The notes under the pieces: model-generated
Told to the model about the DNA's origin: nothing
Seen by the model: only the letters and a program-made list of their open reading frames with translations
Database searches by the model: none
From: Sarocladium kiliense
Taxonomy: Eukaryota; Ascomycota; Sordariomycetes; Hypocreales; Sarocladiaceae
Reading direction: 5' to 3'
Assembly: GCA_030734395.1 (NCBI GenBank)
Contig: JAUZTG010000020.1
Location: 868,001-932,000, forward strand
DNA: 64,000 nucleotides
Program-made: the position numbers and the translations under genes
Shown here: piece after piece, positions 46,569 through 58,661 of the stretch
Numbering within the stretch: position 1 is the stretch's first letter
Layout: each line of letters begins with the position of its first letter

Positions 46569-47678
46569 GAAGTACTTGGATACGGATAGAGGAGAGATGA
46601 TATACAAGGGGGATGATCTGTACTACCTTTTGAGAGGAGACACAATGAAATGGGCGAGGAATGTGCGGGATGCACTGGCCTTGGCAGCGTGCCCATTGTT
46701 CTCATGATAACGGCCTCTGGGGTTGTGGGGGAAAGATCACAGGGCATATTTTGCATGCTTGGGGCGTTTCTGGTTAGATATCCGGCTTCATCTGTCCTGA
46801 TACAATCTGGTTCACGGGGAATAAAAGAGGCATCGTTTTGCCCGATAAGATGTAGCCCATATGAATAGCATATCACCACCCCGTCGCATTGGTAGCCTAT
46901 CTTAGGGGCTCAGCATCTTGGCTCAGCTATTCTAGTCCTTCTTGTTGTTTTTCTATCTTTCTCGCTAACTTACTTGTTCTTCTTTATGTTCCTGCAACGT
47001 TGGTGTGGTGTCCAGGCTAGGGCTCCGTGCAGACCAGCGCCAGGGTAAGGTAGGTTAGACAGAAGCACATGGGAAGCGAATCATGGCCCCAGAGGTTCAG
47101 GTTTAGAAGTTGGGCAATTGGTAGTGGTGATTATACCTACGTCTATACCGATCCCGTCGTCAATAAATTGGAACCTATGCCGGGACCATCCAGAAGATTT
47201 TGGACGTTCGATTCTGGGTCAATCATACATCTCACACTAACCTCGGATTAGGTCACTTTTATATGTATCCTCGGAATTCCTCCAAGCAATTTCCTAATCT
47301 AACATCCAATTGGCAAATCGGTTCTATTTTCGAATTATTTTTTTGTCTTCTCAATCGACAATGCTCCTTTTTCCTTATGCTCCTCTACCTTCTGGCAGCT
47401 ATGATGTTGGTTCTAAATACTTGTAAATCCTGTCTTATTTACCTTACTTTACCAGTCTGAGGTACCTGCGCTTGTCTGTTGGAGACACGCCCCCCTTCAT
47501 GATCGAGCTGGTGCATCGGCTGCCGCACTTACGGAGGCATAGAATTATGCCTATTGGACTATTTGAAAATGAGCCACATCCTCGTGTCACGAACTTTGCG
47601 TGATACAATATCATTCTTGGGTAGTATACAGTGTTCTCCATAATGCGTGAAGTAGTAGCGTCTCGATGTCCCGCCGCT
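46569..47678. other. intergenic region
   Basis: About 1.1 kb between the Skt5-like and Aim11 genes (convergent), longer than needed for two 3' UTRs. The stretch 47,140–47,460 is AT-rich. No gene recognised. Confidence 0.5.
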
Positions 47679-48194
47679 TTACGATGACTGCCCCTTGTCC
47701 TCTGGCTTCTTCTTATCCCCGCCCTCGCCTTCCTCCGGAATTTGCATCCCCATCTTTGCTAATAAATGGTCCATCATCTCCTTCAGCGCCTTCTCCTCCT
47801 CTGGGTCCACCGTTTGCCTCCCTTGCCTCCTCAATGCCGCCTGGCTCCTCTCTCTCAACTCCCTCATAGAGCACAAATCCCAACCCCACGAGATACCTCC
47901 TACCAACAAAACCCCGAAACTCATAACGTTGAGGGTTGCGAGTCCGAAAGCCTGCACAGCCAGAAGAGACCGGTCTGATGAGTCGAAGCGGGGAGGAGTC
48001 CGGTTGCCGACGTAGAACTTAGGGAAGGCGTCGAGCTGGCGGCGAACAACTGAACGTCGAGTGATGAAGACAGAAGCAGCCATGAACGCGGCGCCTGAGA
48101 AGAAGAGGCCAAGTTGGCGGATGTTGCGGGAAAGGGGTGTTTGGTAGGGGTCTGCAGGGCGGATTTGCACCGCCTGGGGTGGTGGTTGTGACAT
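47679..48194 (-). CDS. Aim11 family mitochondrial membrane protein
   Basis: Predicted 171-aa intronless protein of the Aim11 family (altered inheritance of mitochondria), molecular role unknown. Two membrane segments: NIRQLGLFFSGAAFMAASVF before TRRSVVRRQLDAFPKFYVGN, and AVQAFGLATLNVMSFGVLLV with GGISWGWDLCSMRELRERSQ. The TRR-x-V-x-RR motif after the first helix and the GG-hSWxWD-S block after the second are what I use for the family call. The C-terminus is charged and ends KKPEDKGQSS. Start codon is 492 bp from that of the divergently transcribed oxygenase gene. Confidence 0.83.
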   Translation of the reverse strand: MSQPPPQAVQIRPADPYQTPLSRNIRQLGLFFSGAAFMAASVFITRRSVVRRQLDAFPKFYVGNRTPPRFDSSDRSLLAVQAFGLATLNVMSFGVLLVGGISWGWDLCSMRELRERSQAALRRQGRQTVDPEEEKALKEMMDHLLAKMGMQIPEEGEGGDKKKPEDKGQSS

Positions 48195-48686
48195 ATTGGC
48201 TGAGCAATTGTGGTGAGGAGCTCTAGATTCAGACGTCTTGTTTTACTAGAGGCTCTAAATTATGATGGCGCGTGATGCTGTAGTGAGCGGTTGACGAGAG
48301 GCAGAGGTGAAGCTCTCGTCTTGAAATGTTCGATATCGGCTAGTTGCATAGCATGCTTGGACAACTCGCTTACATGCATGCGTCCATCCCCGCCGTTATG
48401 CGCGCCTGTCCGAGCAAGCTCTCGCAAAAGAACACGCTTAGAAGAGCATATGATGAGGAGCTCTAGATATCTGGGGAACCTGATTCACTACTTGGGTTTG
48501 CAGTACTGCATCTTGGTTTGAATTAATCCGCTCACGGTGAAGATCAACAAATCTTCGCGGCAAGCTTCCCAGTGCTGAAAGAATAGCGTGGACGAGGTTT
48601 CTGGACATCGGACCAGCTTCGACTCTGTCCTGGTCAAGCCAACCAGAAAAAAGTCCCTGCTCTTGATCGAAAAACTGGGATTCAAT
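48195..48686. other. divergent promoter region (Aim11 / 2OG oxygenase)
   Basis: 492 bp between two start codons; both promoters are expected here. The reading frame of the oxygenase is open upstream of its ATG but contains no other ATG. Confidence 0.5.
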
Positions 48687-49580
48687 ATGGCAAAGCCCAA
48701 AGTTAAGGCCTCGAAGCCTGCGGCGACCCCTCTCCCCAAAGAGCCGCCTCCATCATGGCCACCCTTCAAGCCCGCCCTCCCTGTCCTCCCTCTCACACCG
48801 TCCACTCACCCAGACACGTCCAAAATCGTGCTTCTCAACAACTTCTTTCCTCGGTTTCTCTGTCGAGATTACGTCTCCTTCCTCAAGACCCTGCCTCTGC
48901 AAACGACTCCTGGAAAGCCGAAACGCGGAGAAGCTGTGAGGGTTAATGATCGATTCCAGGTTGACGATCCTGCATTCGCGGAGAGGCTCTGGGGTACCAC
49001 GGGGCTGAAAGAGGCTATCCTGAAGAACGAGGATTTAAAGGAGCTGTGGTAAGCTGTGTCCGCTATGGAAACCTCAATGAGCGGCCATGCTGACATGACT
49101 ATGTAGGGGAGGAGAACCTGTGGGTTTAAGCCCCAATATCCGCGTATACCGATACTCCAAAGGCCAGTACTTTGACTGTCACTGTAAGTCCGACATTCAC
49201 TCAGATTCTCGGTCTGAATAGATTTTGATGCCCTGCAGATGATGATTCGAACAACCTCACGTTGGCCAAAGAGCCCCCCATCTCCGTGCGCACCACGTGG
49301 ACCCTACTCCTGTACTTGACATCGACTTCTGAAGGGTGCGAAGGAGGTGAGACGGTGTTTTACACACATGATCGCAGACTGCCACGCGAAGCTATTGTGG
49401 TGGCGCCCAAGACAGGACTTCTGCTGTTGCACAAGCATGGCGATGACTGCTTACTCGTAAGTCCATCTGTGCCCCAACCGCAAAACTGATCATCCACTAA
49501 CGTTTCTACAGCATGAGGGACGAGAAGTGACAGCCGGCGAAAAGTGGATTCTACGAACTGATCTATGCATCGCGCGATGA
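48687..49580 (+). CDS. 2-oxoglutarate/Fe(II)-dependent dioxygenase (prolyl 4-hydroxylase-like)
   Basis: Predicted 241-aa oxygenase. Four exons: 48687–49048, 49107–49183, 49239–49456 and 49512–49580; introns 58, 55 and 55 nt. The double-stranded beta-helix core has the metal triad: YFDCHYDDSNNLT supplies the first His and Asp (HxD, with intron 2 directly after the His codon) and the first codon of exon 4, in LLHEGREVTAGEKWILRTDL, supplies the distal His; K/R of GEKWILR is the likely 2-oxoglutarate anchor. GCEGGETVFY is the usual loop between them. SPNIRVYRYSKGQYF precedes the HxD as in P4H-like proteins. The N-terminal 45 residues are Pro/Lys-rich. No signal peptide. The hydroxylated substrate is unknown. 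Confidence 0.88.
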
Positions 49581-49713
49581 GCAAGTCTAGCCAGCAATCT
49601 CAATGGCGCCTGTCCGAGTAATAGCGCCATCTCCCTTCGTCTTGATCAGATACATGGGCCCTGCCGCATCGTCTCGCCATCTCAAGCGTAGCCTCCTCCC
49701 GCAGCTCGCATCC

Positions 49714-52700
49714 TCAAGCACTCTTCTCACTGTCGAACTTCATGTGCGGCGGTCTAAGAGAAACCTTACGTGGTTCCTCGGTCGTCCTGGCCAGTCGCCC
49801 AGACGGAGAATACCAGGGCTTCTTCTGCACCCACTTGTCTCCGAGAGCAATACGCGCCATGACTTCCGGGAACAGCCACGGGAATGTGATCAGTGGCATT
49901 CGCTTCTCTACCAGCTGGCGTTTTCCATCGAAAATGTCATCGAAGCCATAGTCTTCTTCTTCACTCGCCTCGTCTTCAGGGCTTTGTAGAACCTTGGCCA
50001 TTTCCTCTTCCGTCACCTTGTACATGGCGGCGACAAAGCGGTCGATTTCTTCGGGCGAGTTGCCACCTGCGGCCTCCTCGCACAGTCCACGAAAGCGGAG
50101 CTTGAGTGTCTCTGCCTCCTGACCGAGTACCTCTTGCCGCTTATACTCGGTGCCGACCGTTGGCTTTGACATCGCGAAGCCCGTCCATAGTTCAAACTCC
50201 GTCTTGAGGTTCAGTTGCGCCAGGATACGCCGGACAGAACGATCATATTCCTCCTTGATGCGTCTCACTTTCAAGAGAGAGCTCTCCTCAAGCTCGTAAC
50301 GCTCGAGCACTCGCTTATCGAATGCATGGTTCCAATCAGGCTCAAAAGCGATCTCCTCCTTCGTGACATTGTCGTATAGTCGACCGAGGACTTGGGTCGA
50401 GTCGTAGGACCGGCGCTTGTTCTTCTCCATGAAATGTGGCCAACGTCTGGGCCACAACTCTCTCTTGTCCCAGTCGACAGGCTCACCGGTCTTCGGGTAA
50501 TCGACTGCCTGAGAATGCAGTTCTGCGAGTCGGAGACCTATGACTGTCAGATTCATTTCGAGTCGAGTCCACTCGCCGCGTACCGAGAGAACAAACTTAC
50601 AGATGGTCGATCGCGGTTTATGCTCATCGGCCCAGGCGAGATGAGAGATTGCAATCAGTGGGAGCACATCGTTCATCATGTACTGAACGAAAAATTCTCG
50701 GAGATCCCGAGAGTCGACTTCCCTGGTCAGCTCCAGCGGCTCAATGGGCGAGAAGTCCATCGGGCGCCAGTTCCAGATCTGCGGGATCAACGCGGGATCC
50801 CAGATGACAAAAAAGTCATCACCATCCAGATCTCCTCCGGACAACATGCTCGGAACTGGTCGGTCGCCCTTGGAAGGGAACACTACCACATCCTTCAAGT
50901 GGCGGAGCTTTGGGCAGTCGACGGCTTCCACCACCCTGATGTCTCCAGGGTGCAGGGAGGGGTTCCTGCCCACAATGCATATTCCCTTGAGGACAAACAG
51001 ACTTCCCGTTTTGGGATTCACAGTCTGCAGGAAGATTTGTGGCAGCTTCTTGACGTCCTTGACTCTGGTTCCCTCTGAGAGGGTCGAGTGGCCCCTGAGA
51101 GTCTCGGTCTCATCAACGCATCCGATGACGAATGCACTTTGCTCGACATGTATCCGTGCTTTCTCTTTGAGAAGCTTCAGCGACCAAGACCTCCAAAGAC
51201 TGAAGATGTTAAGCACAAATGGTTCCTGAAGACTCGTGGTTCGGAATCCACTGCGAATCAGCTCGGCTATGGCCAGAGAGGTCTGGTTCTGGTCTACGAA
51301 CTTCGTCAACAACTCGATGGCGATCGTATTGTCAGTAGATGACGCGTCATATTCCCGCAGCTGGTGCTCCAGGAGGTTAATGAAGGCGCTGCCCGGAACG
51401 TTGAGATCGGAGAGAATGGTAATAGTTTGGCGATTGAGAGTCGCGGTCGCAGACCGAGCGCATCTCACTATTTCCAGCCCATTGAACTGGGCTTTGAACT
51501 TCTCTTGAGATGGTCTGATGTGCACCTCCTTGCCTTTGGCATCCTCACTCACCACCAATACACCCTTGCTGCCACCTATACGAAATTGGAAGGCCGTTGG
51601 CCGTTCACCGTCGTTGCCTGGCATCTCAGCGGCAATGAAGTCAGCGAGAAATTTCGAAATCTTGCCAACCCCATCCGTAAAACAATATCCATTACGCTCG
51701 ATATCTGGTATGTTCTTGATGGTGGGGTTTGGAATCCCCTGCAGTACTCGTGTCGTCGAGAAGCACTGTCCGAGTCGCGCGGCGTACTTCGCGATCACCT
51801 TGATGTGATCGAAGTCGCCAGCCCATCTTCGAATATCGTCACATGTGACGTGATCCGTGGGACAGAAAAAGTAGGCACCACATTCCCGAAGCTGGGAGTT
51901 GCCAAATGCGAGGAACTCGTAGACACGATCTCCAATGCGGATTCCTCGGTTGAGTGTGCGCCAGACTCGTTTCCAGACTTCGTCATTGTTGTTGCCGGCC
52001 GCAGCCCTGAGACGGCCAGACTCGCCTTCTTCCACAAATTGAACTTTCAGGAACCGATCAGCGACGTGATTATACTTGCGAATCATTCTGTTCGATGTCT
52101 CGAAACTTGGCGCATTCAGGTACATGGTTGTTGGCGTGATGACCGCTTTGCGGACAAGGTAGCAGAAATCAGGGACTCTGCGCTTTTCTGGATGTTCTGC
52201 AGTGTCGATGTCTGCGAAGAACGCCATCGGGTCATATGTCGGTTGCGCTCGGTCTGCGATCTCCTCCAGTCGTGCTTGGACTTTGGCTGGATCCGAGCTT
52301 GCCATCCTCTCCAGAAGCTCCCGGCTGACGTTGTGCTCGTGGAGAGTACCCCGAGAAATGCAAACCTCAAGCTGATAGCGCACTTCGAAAGGCAGATGGA
52401 TTTCGTCCGACCACATCTGGAGCATGGCAAGAGCGTTGGTTGCGGAGGAAGCTGAGTAGTCCAGCTGTTTCCACATATCGGCCTGTCCTTTGAAGACGAC
52501 CTTGAATTCTTCGGCGTCCTGAATCTTGACGTTCAGATCTTCGAGGGCTTCTCGCAAATAAGCCACGTTTCTTGACTGATCTGGGGCGAGAAGGAGTTGG
52601 CAAGTCGTCCAACGGCCAAGATCAACGTACCCTGGCTCCGTCACGTTGCAGGCAATCGAGACTGGGTAGGACTGGTGACTATCAAGTTGATCAGCCATGC

Positions 52701-53526
52701 ATGAAGCTCGGTACCACGCATCATTCTCGCTCCAGTTATGTTTGTTACACATCGTGGCTGGTATGTCATTTCGCCTCCACCAATATTCTGGCGGGAAGTC
52801 GAGCGGAATGACGAAAGCCTCTTCTCCATCTGGAGATGCGGTCCGATATATGCGTCTGACTTGAGAAACGTCGATCTTCATCTTGTAGCTCTGAAGGCGT
52901 CGTTCATTGGAGACTTGAGCCACCGTGTGAAAGTACACAGACAGTTGCTTGTCATAGACGTTGATCTCTATCTTGAACTCAGGTTGTGGCTGCTCATGGC
53001 GCCAACATTCAGCGATACTGACTTGACGCGGCCCTGTAGTCGACCCGATTCCTAGACCGGACAGCTGCACAGAAACCTTGCCCGCATACGACCGACTGTC
53101 GTTGATGTTGCTTATGATCCAATCTGGCCGCGCCCTGGTATCAGGCTTGATGTTGACCGGGATACCTGTCGGGTAGAGCGCAGTGTCGGGATGCATGAAG
53201 TGAAAGTGCTCAGTCTCCCAAGAAGCGGCCTCCTAGAACGCCTCATTCGGGGGTGGACTGAACCTGATCCTCACAGAGAAGTCGGCAGACTTGCGGTTCT
53301 CGTATATGTCGATATATACGATATTGCCATATATATGGAAATGGTCCCATATCATCGAGGTCGTAATGTCTTGTGGAAGCTCATGAAGGCGAACGGTGAG
53401 CTCTGGCCAGCAGCGCCAGTTGTCAGGCAGGCGTGCTGGGTAGGGCTTTGGAACCTGAAAAGGTTTACCTCCTGGTGCCTGTGATCCCTTCGCCGGTCGG
53501 ACTAGAGGCGCTGGCCAGGGCGCCAT
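49714..53526 (-). CDS. RNA-dependent RNA polymerase (RNA silencing), with one in-frame TAG
   Basis: Cellular RdRP that makes double-stranded RNA for quelling/meiotic-silencing-type pathways. The frame from 53526 (MAPWPAPLVRPAKG) to the stop at 49714 is free of introns and closed only once, by TAG at 53233–53235. Upstream part (97 codons) holds an RRM-like domain: WPELTVRLHELPQDITTSMI with WDHFHIYGNIVYIDIYENRK and VRIRFSPPPNEAF. Downstream part (about 1,172 codons, first ATG at 53196) holds the RdRP core: NGYCFTDGVGKISKFLADFI, FQFRIGGSKGVLVVSEDAKG, LFVLKGICIVGRNPSLHPGD with IRVVEAVDCPKLRHL, and the catalytic GGDLDGDDFFVIWDP (about 50,800–50,835). SAD-1-like subtype is my guess. Translation may start at 53196, or the TAG may be read through, edited or a lesion. 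See findings. Confidence 0.9.
53233..53235 (-). other. in-frame TAG inside the RdRP frame
   Basis: The codon follows NEAF and precedes EAASWETEHFHF, with the same frame open on both sides. TGG (Trp) would fit the neighbouring sequence and differs from TAG by one transition. Confidence 0.85.
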
Positions 53527-54045
53527 GATGGCGCTGTGCTGGACGTCGGCGAGTTGGCCACCTCCCGGGATCAAGACGTCGAGTATGAAACCAGAACGGA
53601 AGGGTGCCAGCAAGGGCCATGAAATCGTGGTCCCAGTCGTTGAGTGCCAAAGCTAGGAACGACTACATCGGGTTGCACTAGCGATATTCAGACCTCGAGC
53701 CCAGGACTTGCAGAGATTTGGTGCAGTTTGGAGGATGTGATGGTGACGAAAGGAGGGCATTGCAAAGAGGAACAGTCCAAGGTGATAACACAGCGTTTGG
53801 AAGGCCGTTGGCCAGCATATCTTACTCTCGAAGTGGAATAGGGCAGGGTCAAGAACGATCCCCTAGGTTCGTCATTACAAAACACCAGGTGCTGGGGTCG
53901 GCGTTGACAGCTGCATGCGCGGGTTTGCTCAGGTGTGAATCAGTTGTACTACCTGCTGCAAACCGCAACCTCGACAATGGTATCACAACATCACGTGCCT
54001 GCCCTTCTGCCATTGAGAACCATCTTGCAAACTGTGATTGTCCAC
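53527..54045. other. intergenic region
   Basis: About 520 bp between the RdRP start and the D-lactate dehydrogenase stop. RdRP promoter and DLD 3' UTR expected; no other signal. Confidence 0.5.
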
Positions 54046-56205
54046 TCATCTTGAACTATCAACATGGGCACCGCCAGTTCTCATCGCCACACCACCGAGC
54101 TCGACGTCCCACTTCTTTCCACCTTTGCCGCCTTGAGATCCCTCTCCCTCGCCTCTCCTTGAAACACCTATCCTTGAGGTGTTGTTTTTCTTCACAGGCG
54201 GGACGAAACCAACGTGAACGCCCGCGCTAGCATCGTCATCCTCCATCCATGGCACATTCATGATCTTGCCTGGATTCATGATCCACAACGGATCCAGTGC
54301 TCGCTTCAGAGTCCTCATCACGTCGAGCGTTTCAGGGCCAACCTCAAGCAACAAGCTGTCCTTCTTCCCCCAGCCTATACTGTGCTCTCCTGTGCACGTT
54401 CCGTCCATATCGATAGCTCGACGTACCATATTCTTAACGCACTGCTCAACCATGGCTCGTTCCTTTGGATCCTTCTTGTTGTACATGATGCTTTCGTGGA
54501 AGTTGCCATCGCCAACGTGACCGAGAATGCTAGCAAACAGGCCCAGACGGTCCATTTCCTCTTTGCTTACCTCAATGATGTCTGCAAGGCGGCTGAAAGG
54601 AACAGCAACGTCAGTGCTCCCTGCAGATGAATCGTTAGTAGCAGATTCGCCAGCAACGCTTTAAACGCAACTCACAAACATCCTCGCCTTCCTTTCTCAG
54701 CGCTAACATGGACCATAGGGACTCTTTACGAGCAGACCAGAGAAGCTTTTGCTCTTGGGCATCTTTTGCGAACTCAAAGTCACTTCCGCCCTTGCTGCTT
54801 GCAAGCTGTCGCACCCGCTCAATACACTCTTTGACTCCAGCCTGAGTTCCAGCGAACTTGAAGAAGAGAGTCGGCTTCTCTTGCCACTTCCGAGGTGCTG
54901 TTGAGCCACTGAGATTGATCACCCGCATTTGAACATCGTCGAGAAGCTCCATCGCTGCGATAGGGATCCCAGCCTGCATGACACTGGCAGCAGCAGAAGC
55001 AGCATCACGAATGCTGGGGAAGCCGACGACGGCTACTGCAAAGTCCTCGGGAACAACGGCAAGCTTCAGAGTTGCTACACAGCCAAGAGTCAGTGATAGT
55101 TCGTTCAGTATCATCCTAGCCACAAAGATGCACACCTTCAGTCACAATGCCAAGAGTGCCCTCGGACCCGACAAACAGACTGTTCAAGTTATAGCCAGCG
55201 GAAGACTTGCGAGGCCTTCGTCGAGTCTTGATCACGCGGCCATCCGCCAGAACCACAGTCAAGTTAATGACCCAGTCTTTCATTGTGCCATACTTCACAG
55301 CATTGGTACCACTGCAGTTAGTCCCAACCATGCCTCCGATCTTCGCACTTGGTCCTGCCCGAAGTCAGCACTGAACCCGCCGTACTCTATGGTTCGCTGG
55401 ACCGACGCACCTGGGTCAATGGGGAAGAACAATCCCGTTTCCATGTCCGCCAACTTTTGGTTCAGGTCCTGCCAGCCTATGCTAGGCTGTACGACAACGT
55501 CCATATCCTCTTTGTTCAACTTTATTATCTGGTCCATGAAAGCAAAGTCAACAGAAACACCTCCGTACGGTGCACTGAAATTGCCCTCAAGACTAGACCC
55601 TCCCGAGTAAGGAATCACCGGTACACGGTACGAATTGCAGATACGGGCAATCGTGGCAACTTGCTCAGTAGATCGAGGATAAGCCACCGCGACTGGGAGG
55701 TTATCCGGGTTCGTTGTTGACCAGGATGAATAACCGTGGACGTGGAGATCTTCCGGGTCCGTCGATATAATGTCCTCGTCTCCTAGTTCCTTAATAATCG
55801 CTGCGATGGCCTTGGCTCGGTTGTTAGACAAGCTCATGCGGATCCTTGTTTTAAGAACAGCGCGAAACTCACCTCCTTCATCTCATCCATGGTGGCATAG
55901 CGCGGCTCGAGATCAACACCATACTGGACCAATTGTCTCGCAGCTCTGCCGTTCCCATTGCGTTGGAGCATCCAAGCCGTGGCCCAGCTTGCCGCTGCTG
56001 CCGCTACGGCGACCGCAGCGACGCCGCCTCCGGACCATGCGTTTGGTGATGAAGCCGTCTTCGCATGAGTGCCAGCGTTGCCCCGCGTCTCGGACCCGGC
56101 CTCGGCCTGCTGTCGGCGGCACGACGCGGAGAAGACACGGTGCTGCGTACCGGTCCTCCTGGCAGAGCGAACGAGCAAAGCCCGAATACCCGGTCTTGTC
56201 GACAT
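54046..56205 (-). CDS. D-lactate dehydrogenase (cytochrome c), mitochondrial
   Basis: Predicted 641-aa FAD enzyme oxidising D-lactate to pyruvate and passing electrons to cytochrome c at the inner membrane. Five exons: 56205–55873, 55810–55411, 55354–55136, 55074–54676 and 54620–54046. The N-terminus MSTRPGIRALLVRSARRTGT is a basic presequence, followed by a membrane segment (GGGVAAVAVAAAAASWATAW). FAD-binding type-4 blocks: LPVAVAYPRSTEQVATIARI, VIPYSGGSSLEGNFSAPYGG, AKIGGMVGTNCSGTNAVKYG and LFVGSEGTLGIVTEATLKLA. The C-terminal oxidase domain has STDVAVPFSRLADIIE, ILGHVGDGNFH (His ligand region) and CTGEHSIGWGKK, then NPGKIMNVPW, where the family normally ends. About 60 extra residues follow, basic and Gly/Ser-rich. 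Neighbouring genes are unrelated. Confidence 0.94.
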
Positions 56206-58661
56206 CGTCTTTACCTTTCCACCGACGCGCAACACAAATTCCTTTGTCGACGGATTTTGTCAGTCGCTTTTTGCCTCATTCGACGCTTCCAGTCCTATGC
56301 TACCCCTCCGTCCAAAGCCGCTTGCAACCGAGCAGGAAAAGGACGTCTCGCGTGTCTCGTATCTTTCACTTCGAGGGGGAATTTGTGAGGCAACACAGGA
56401 CAGTTTCCGTCTCGCGTTGATCGCTCTGAGTCTAATCGCGCGTTGGTGAACCAAAAGCCAAGCACGAGTGGTTTCACGATCTCTCACTCACTGGTCTTAA
56501 GTAGGCCAAATGCTTTGTCAAATGGGAGCAGTGTAAGTCGGTGCCGGAGCTGAGTGAGGTCCAACGGTGGCGGGGGAGAGTCTCCAGTCTTATTGTACTC
56601 GCTCTCTTCCGGCACCGAGAGTCGGAGAAGCATCAGGCGATGATCGGAGACGCTAAGGTCTGGGGTTGTCGAGTCGGGGAGCGCCAGGAAGGCCTACGAT
56701 CCCCGGCCTACGACCGAAGTGGCACCAGCAACGTCTATAACGTTGATGGAGCTATGTGGGTTGCCTGCGCGGTCTCCTGAAATGTTGACTGAGGGCAGTG
56801 CATCGGGCATCAATTCCTCTTCAGGATGTTGTGTTGCTTTTAGACCCCGAAGACAAGGGCATGTTCATTTACAGCAACAACCTCTAGCAGTCATGAGGTC
56901 AGATGCATGCCTACCTTACACCTCACTTATTAGGGTGTGTCTTTCGCTTGTGTGTCTCCGTCAAGCATGAGAAAGGTGTGGGTGACGAATGACGCTTGGC
57001 GGCTTTGGTTCCATCCCACGCTTTGACACCGGCCTTTAATCCCTGAATGCTAGTTGCACAGTTCTCACGTTCTGACAGTTTCTCGTAGTGTCTGTTGTTC
57101 TCTCTTCTTCTCACATAATTTGAGAGTGAGTTCTGGCATAACGAGCACTGTCTGATGCGAGATATCCAGCCTGGTGGCCAAGAGAGGACGAGGCTGGTGC
57201 ATCAGGCCTTCTTCCCGAGATCGACCCAACCCCGGAAAATTCTCAGCTCATCGGCGACGCAGCACCGCCTTTCTGATTTTGCCCCTGCAGTCTTTGACGC
57301 ACATATGCAGCGCTCTTGTTCAGGTCGTGACCGCATATGGTGGGGGTTTCTTCCACTGAGGGAGGGGGGGGGATGGTGTGGGGGAGTCTGCCCCCTCCCA
57401 CTCCCATTGTAAGCGACACGCGACCACCTCCATGTTCTTGGATCGGGTAAGCCGAGGAGACGAGTCAAATTCCAAGATTCTTCGTCATGACTCTTCGAAG
57501 GCATTCATCACTATGACGGGATAGGGGCAGCGGGAATCCTGTTCGAAGACCGAAGCAGTCCCGGGTTCACAGCATCGGAGGGACCGGCGCTGAGACCCAC
57601 CTCCTCGCCGGGTTCTACACCGAACGCCGAGATGAGTATCCGGTGACGGAGGCCTTTGGTTCAGAACCGACGATACTGAAGGATCATAGTGGCGGGAGAA
57701 TGAACTCACGGCCTCATATGTCCATTGACAGCTTCGTCTTGGGCAAGTGTCGCCGCTCAAATTCAGGATTGGTGCCTCGACCCTTCAAGCTCGAACTCTC
57801 GTATACAACGTTGTTGCAAATGCCACCCTCTGCATGCTCACCTACATTAACCTGCCCAGGCCTCCATCAAAAGAGCCTCCCAATCCTTCGAGACTAAAAG
57901 CCATCAAGCCATCTGACCCCCGCTGTACCTCTCCCCCTTGGCCACCCCGCCCCCGCGCTGTTCCTCCTTGCAGCGCACTGCATGAAGTAGTTGCCTCCCA
58001 CCCACAACCGCAGCCTAATATCCATTACGAATGCCAAATACCCCAGCAATCGACCCAAGTGTCGGTATGTGTGCAGTACCGCCGCTACAATGTTGGTTGC
58101 ACTGGCGATTCACCGTGCATAAGCGTCACGGAGAGCTTGGCCAATGTCTTCTCCATGCGGTGAATAGAAACGTAATTACGATGCAGGAGGGCGTGACGGT
58201 GCAGCTGTGGCTGTGATGAACGAAATGCAGTGAGAATACGGCAACCAGAGATCCAATCAGCCGATCAAGGTCGCGTGATCGTATACCTCCGAGTCAACGA
58301 TGCATGTACGCCCCGAACCCGATGGTCCGAAGTGGCTGGTTTCCAATCGGTTAGCATGAGGCTGGGACATTGACCAAGTATTTCAGCAACAATGAAGGAG
58401 ATCCAGGCCACATAAGCCTCGATAGGTCAAGACAGCACAATGGGACAGCATATACGGAACAGTGATATGGTGTGTGGGACACGGAGTGGTTGAAGATCAA
58501 AATGCTGGGTCTCTTGCTCTAGCATCTCACACCTGGCTACTCCAGGGCGACTAGAAAAGGGCAAATCGTCAAAATCCGAGAACTCCTGTTCCTCATGCCA
58601 TTTTCTTTTTCCCAATTGACATCGCTTACGCAGCACACACCATTCAGCCTCCCAAGCCAAT
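56206..58661. other. gene-poor intergenic region
   Basis: About 2.45 kb between the D-lactate dehydrogenase start and the eS4 stop. Open frames (for example 57747–58163 +) carry no motif. A G-rich stretch lies at 57,355–57,412. The region nearest 56,206 should contain the D-lactate dehydrogenase promoter. Confidence 0.5.
57355..57412 (+). repeat. G-rich tract with nearby C-rich complement
   Basis: Runs of 3, 10 and 5 G on the + strand followed by CCCCCTCCCACTCCC. It can form a GGGGG–CCCCC hairpin and has several G runs compatible with a quadruplex. No gene spans it. Confidence 0.7.

Noticed and set aside
53233..53275. A 42-nt intron (GTGAGG…TTCTAG) that would remove the RdRP TAG
   Set aside because: Too short, no clear branch site, and it would delete the conserved RIRFSPPP segment. 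Kept only as an alternative to test.
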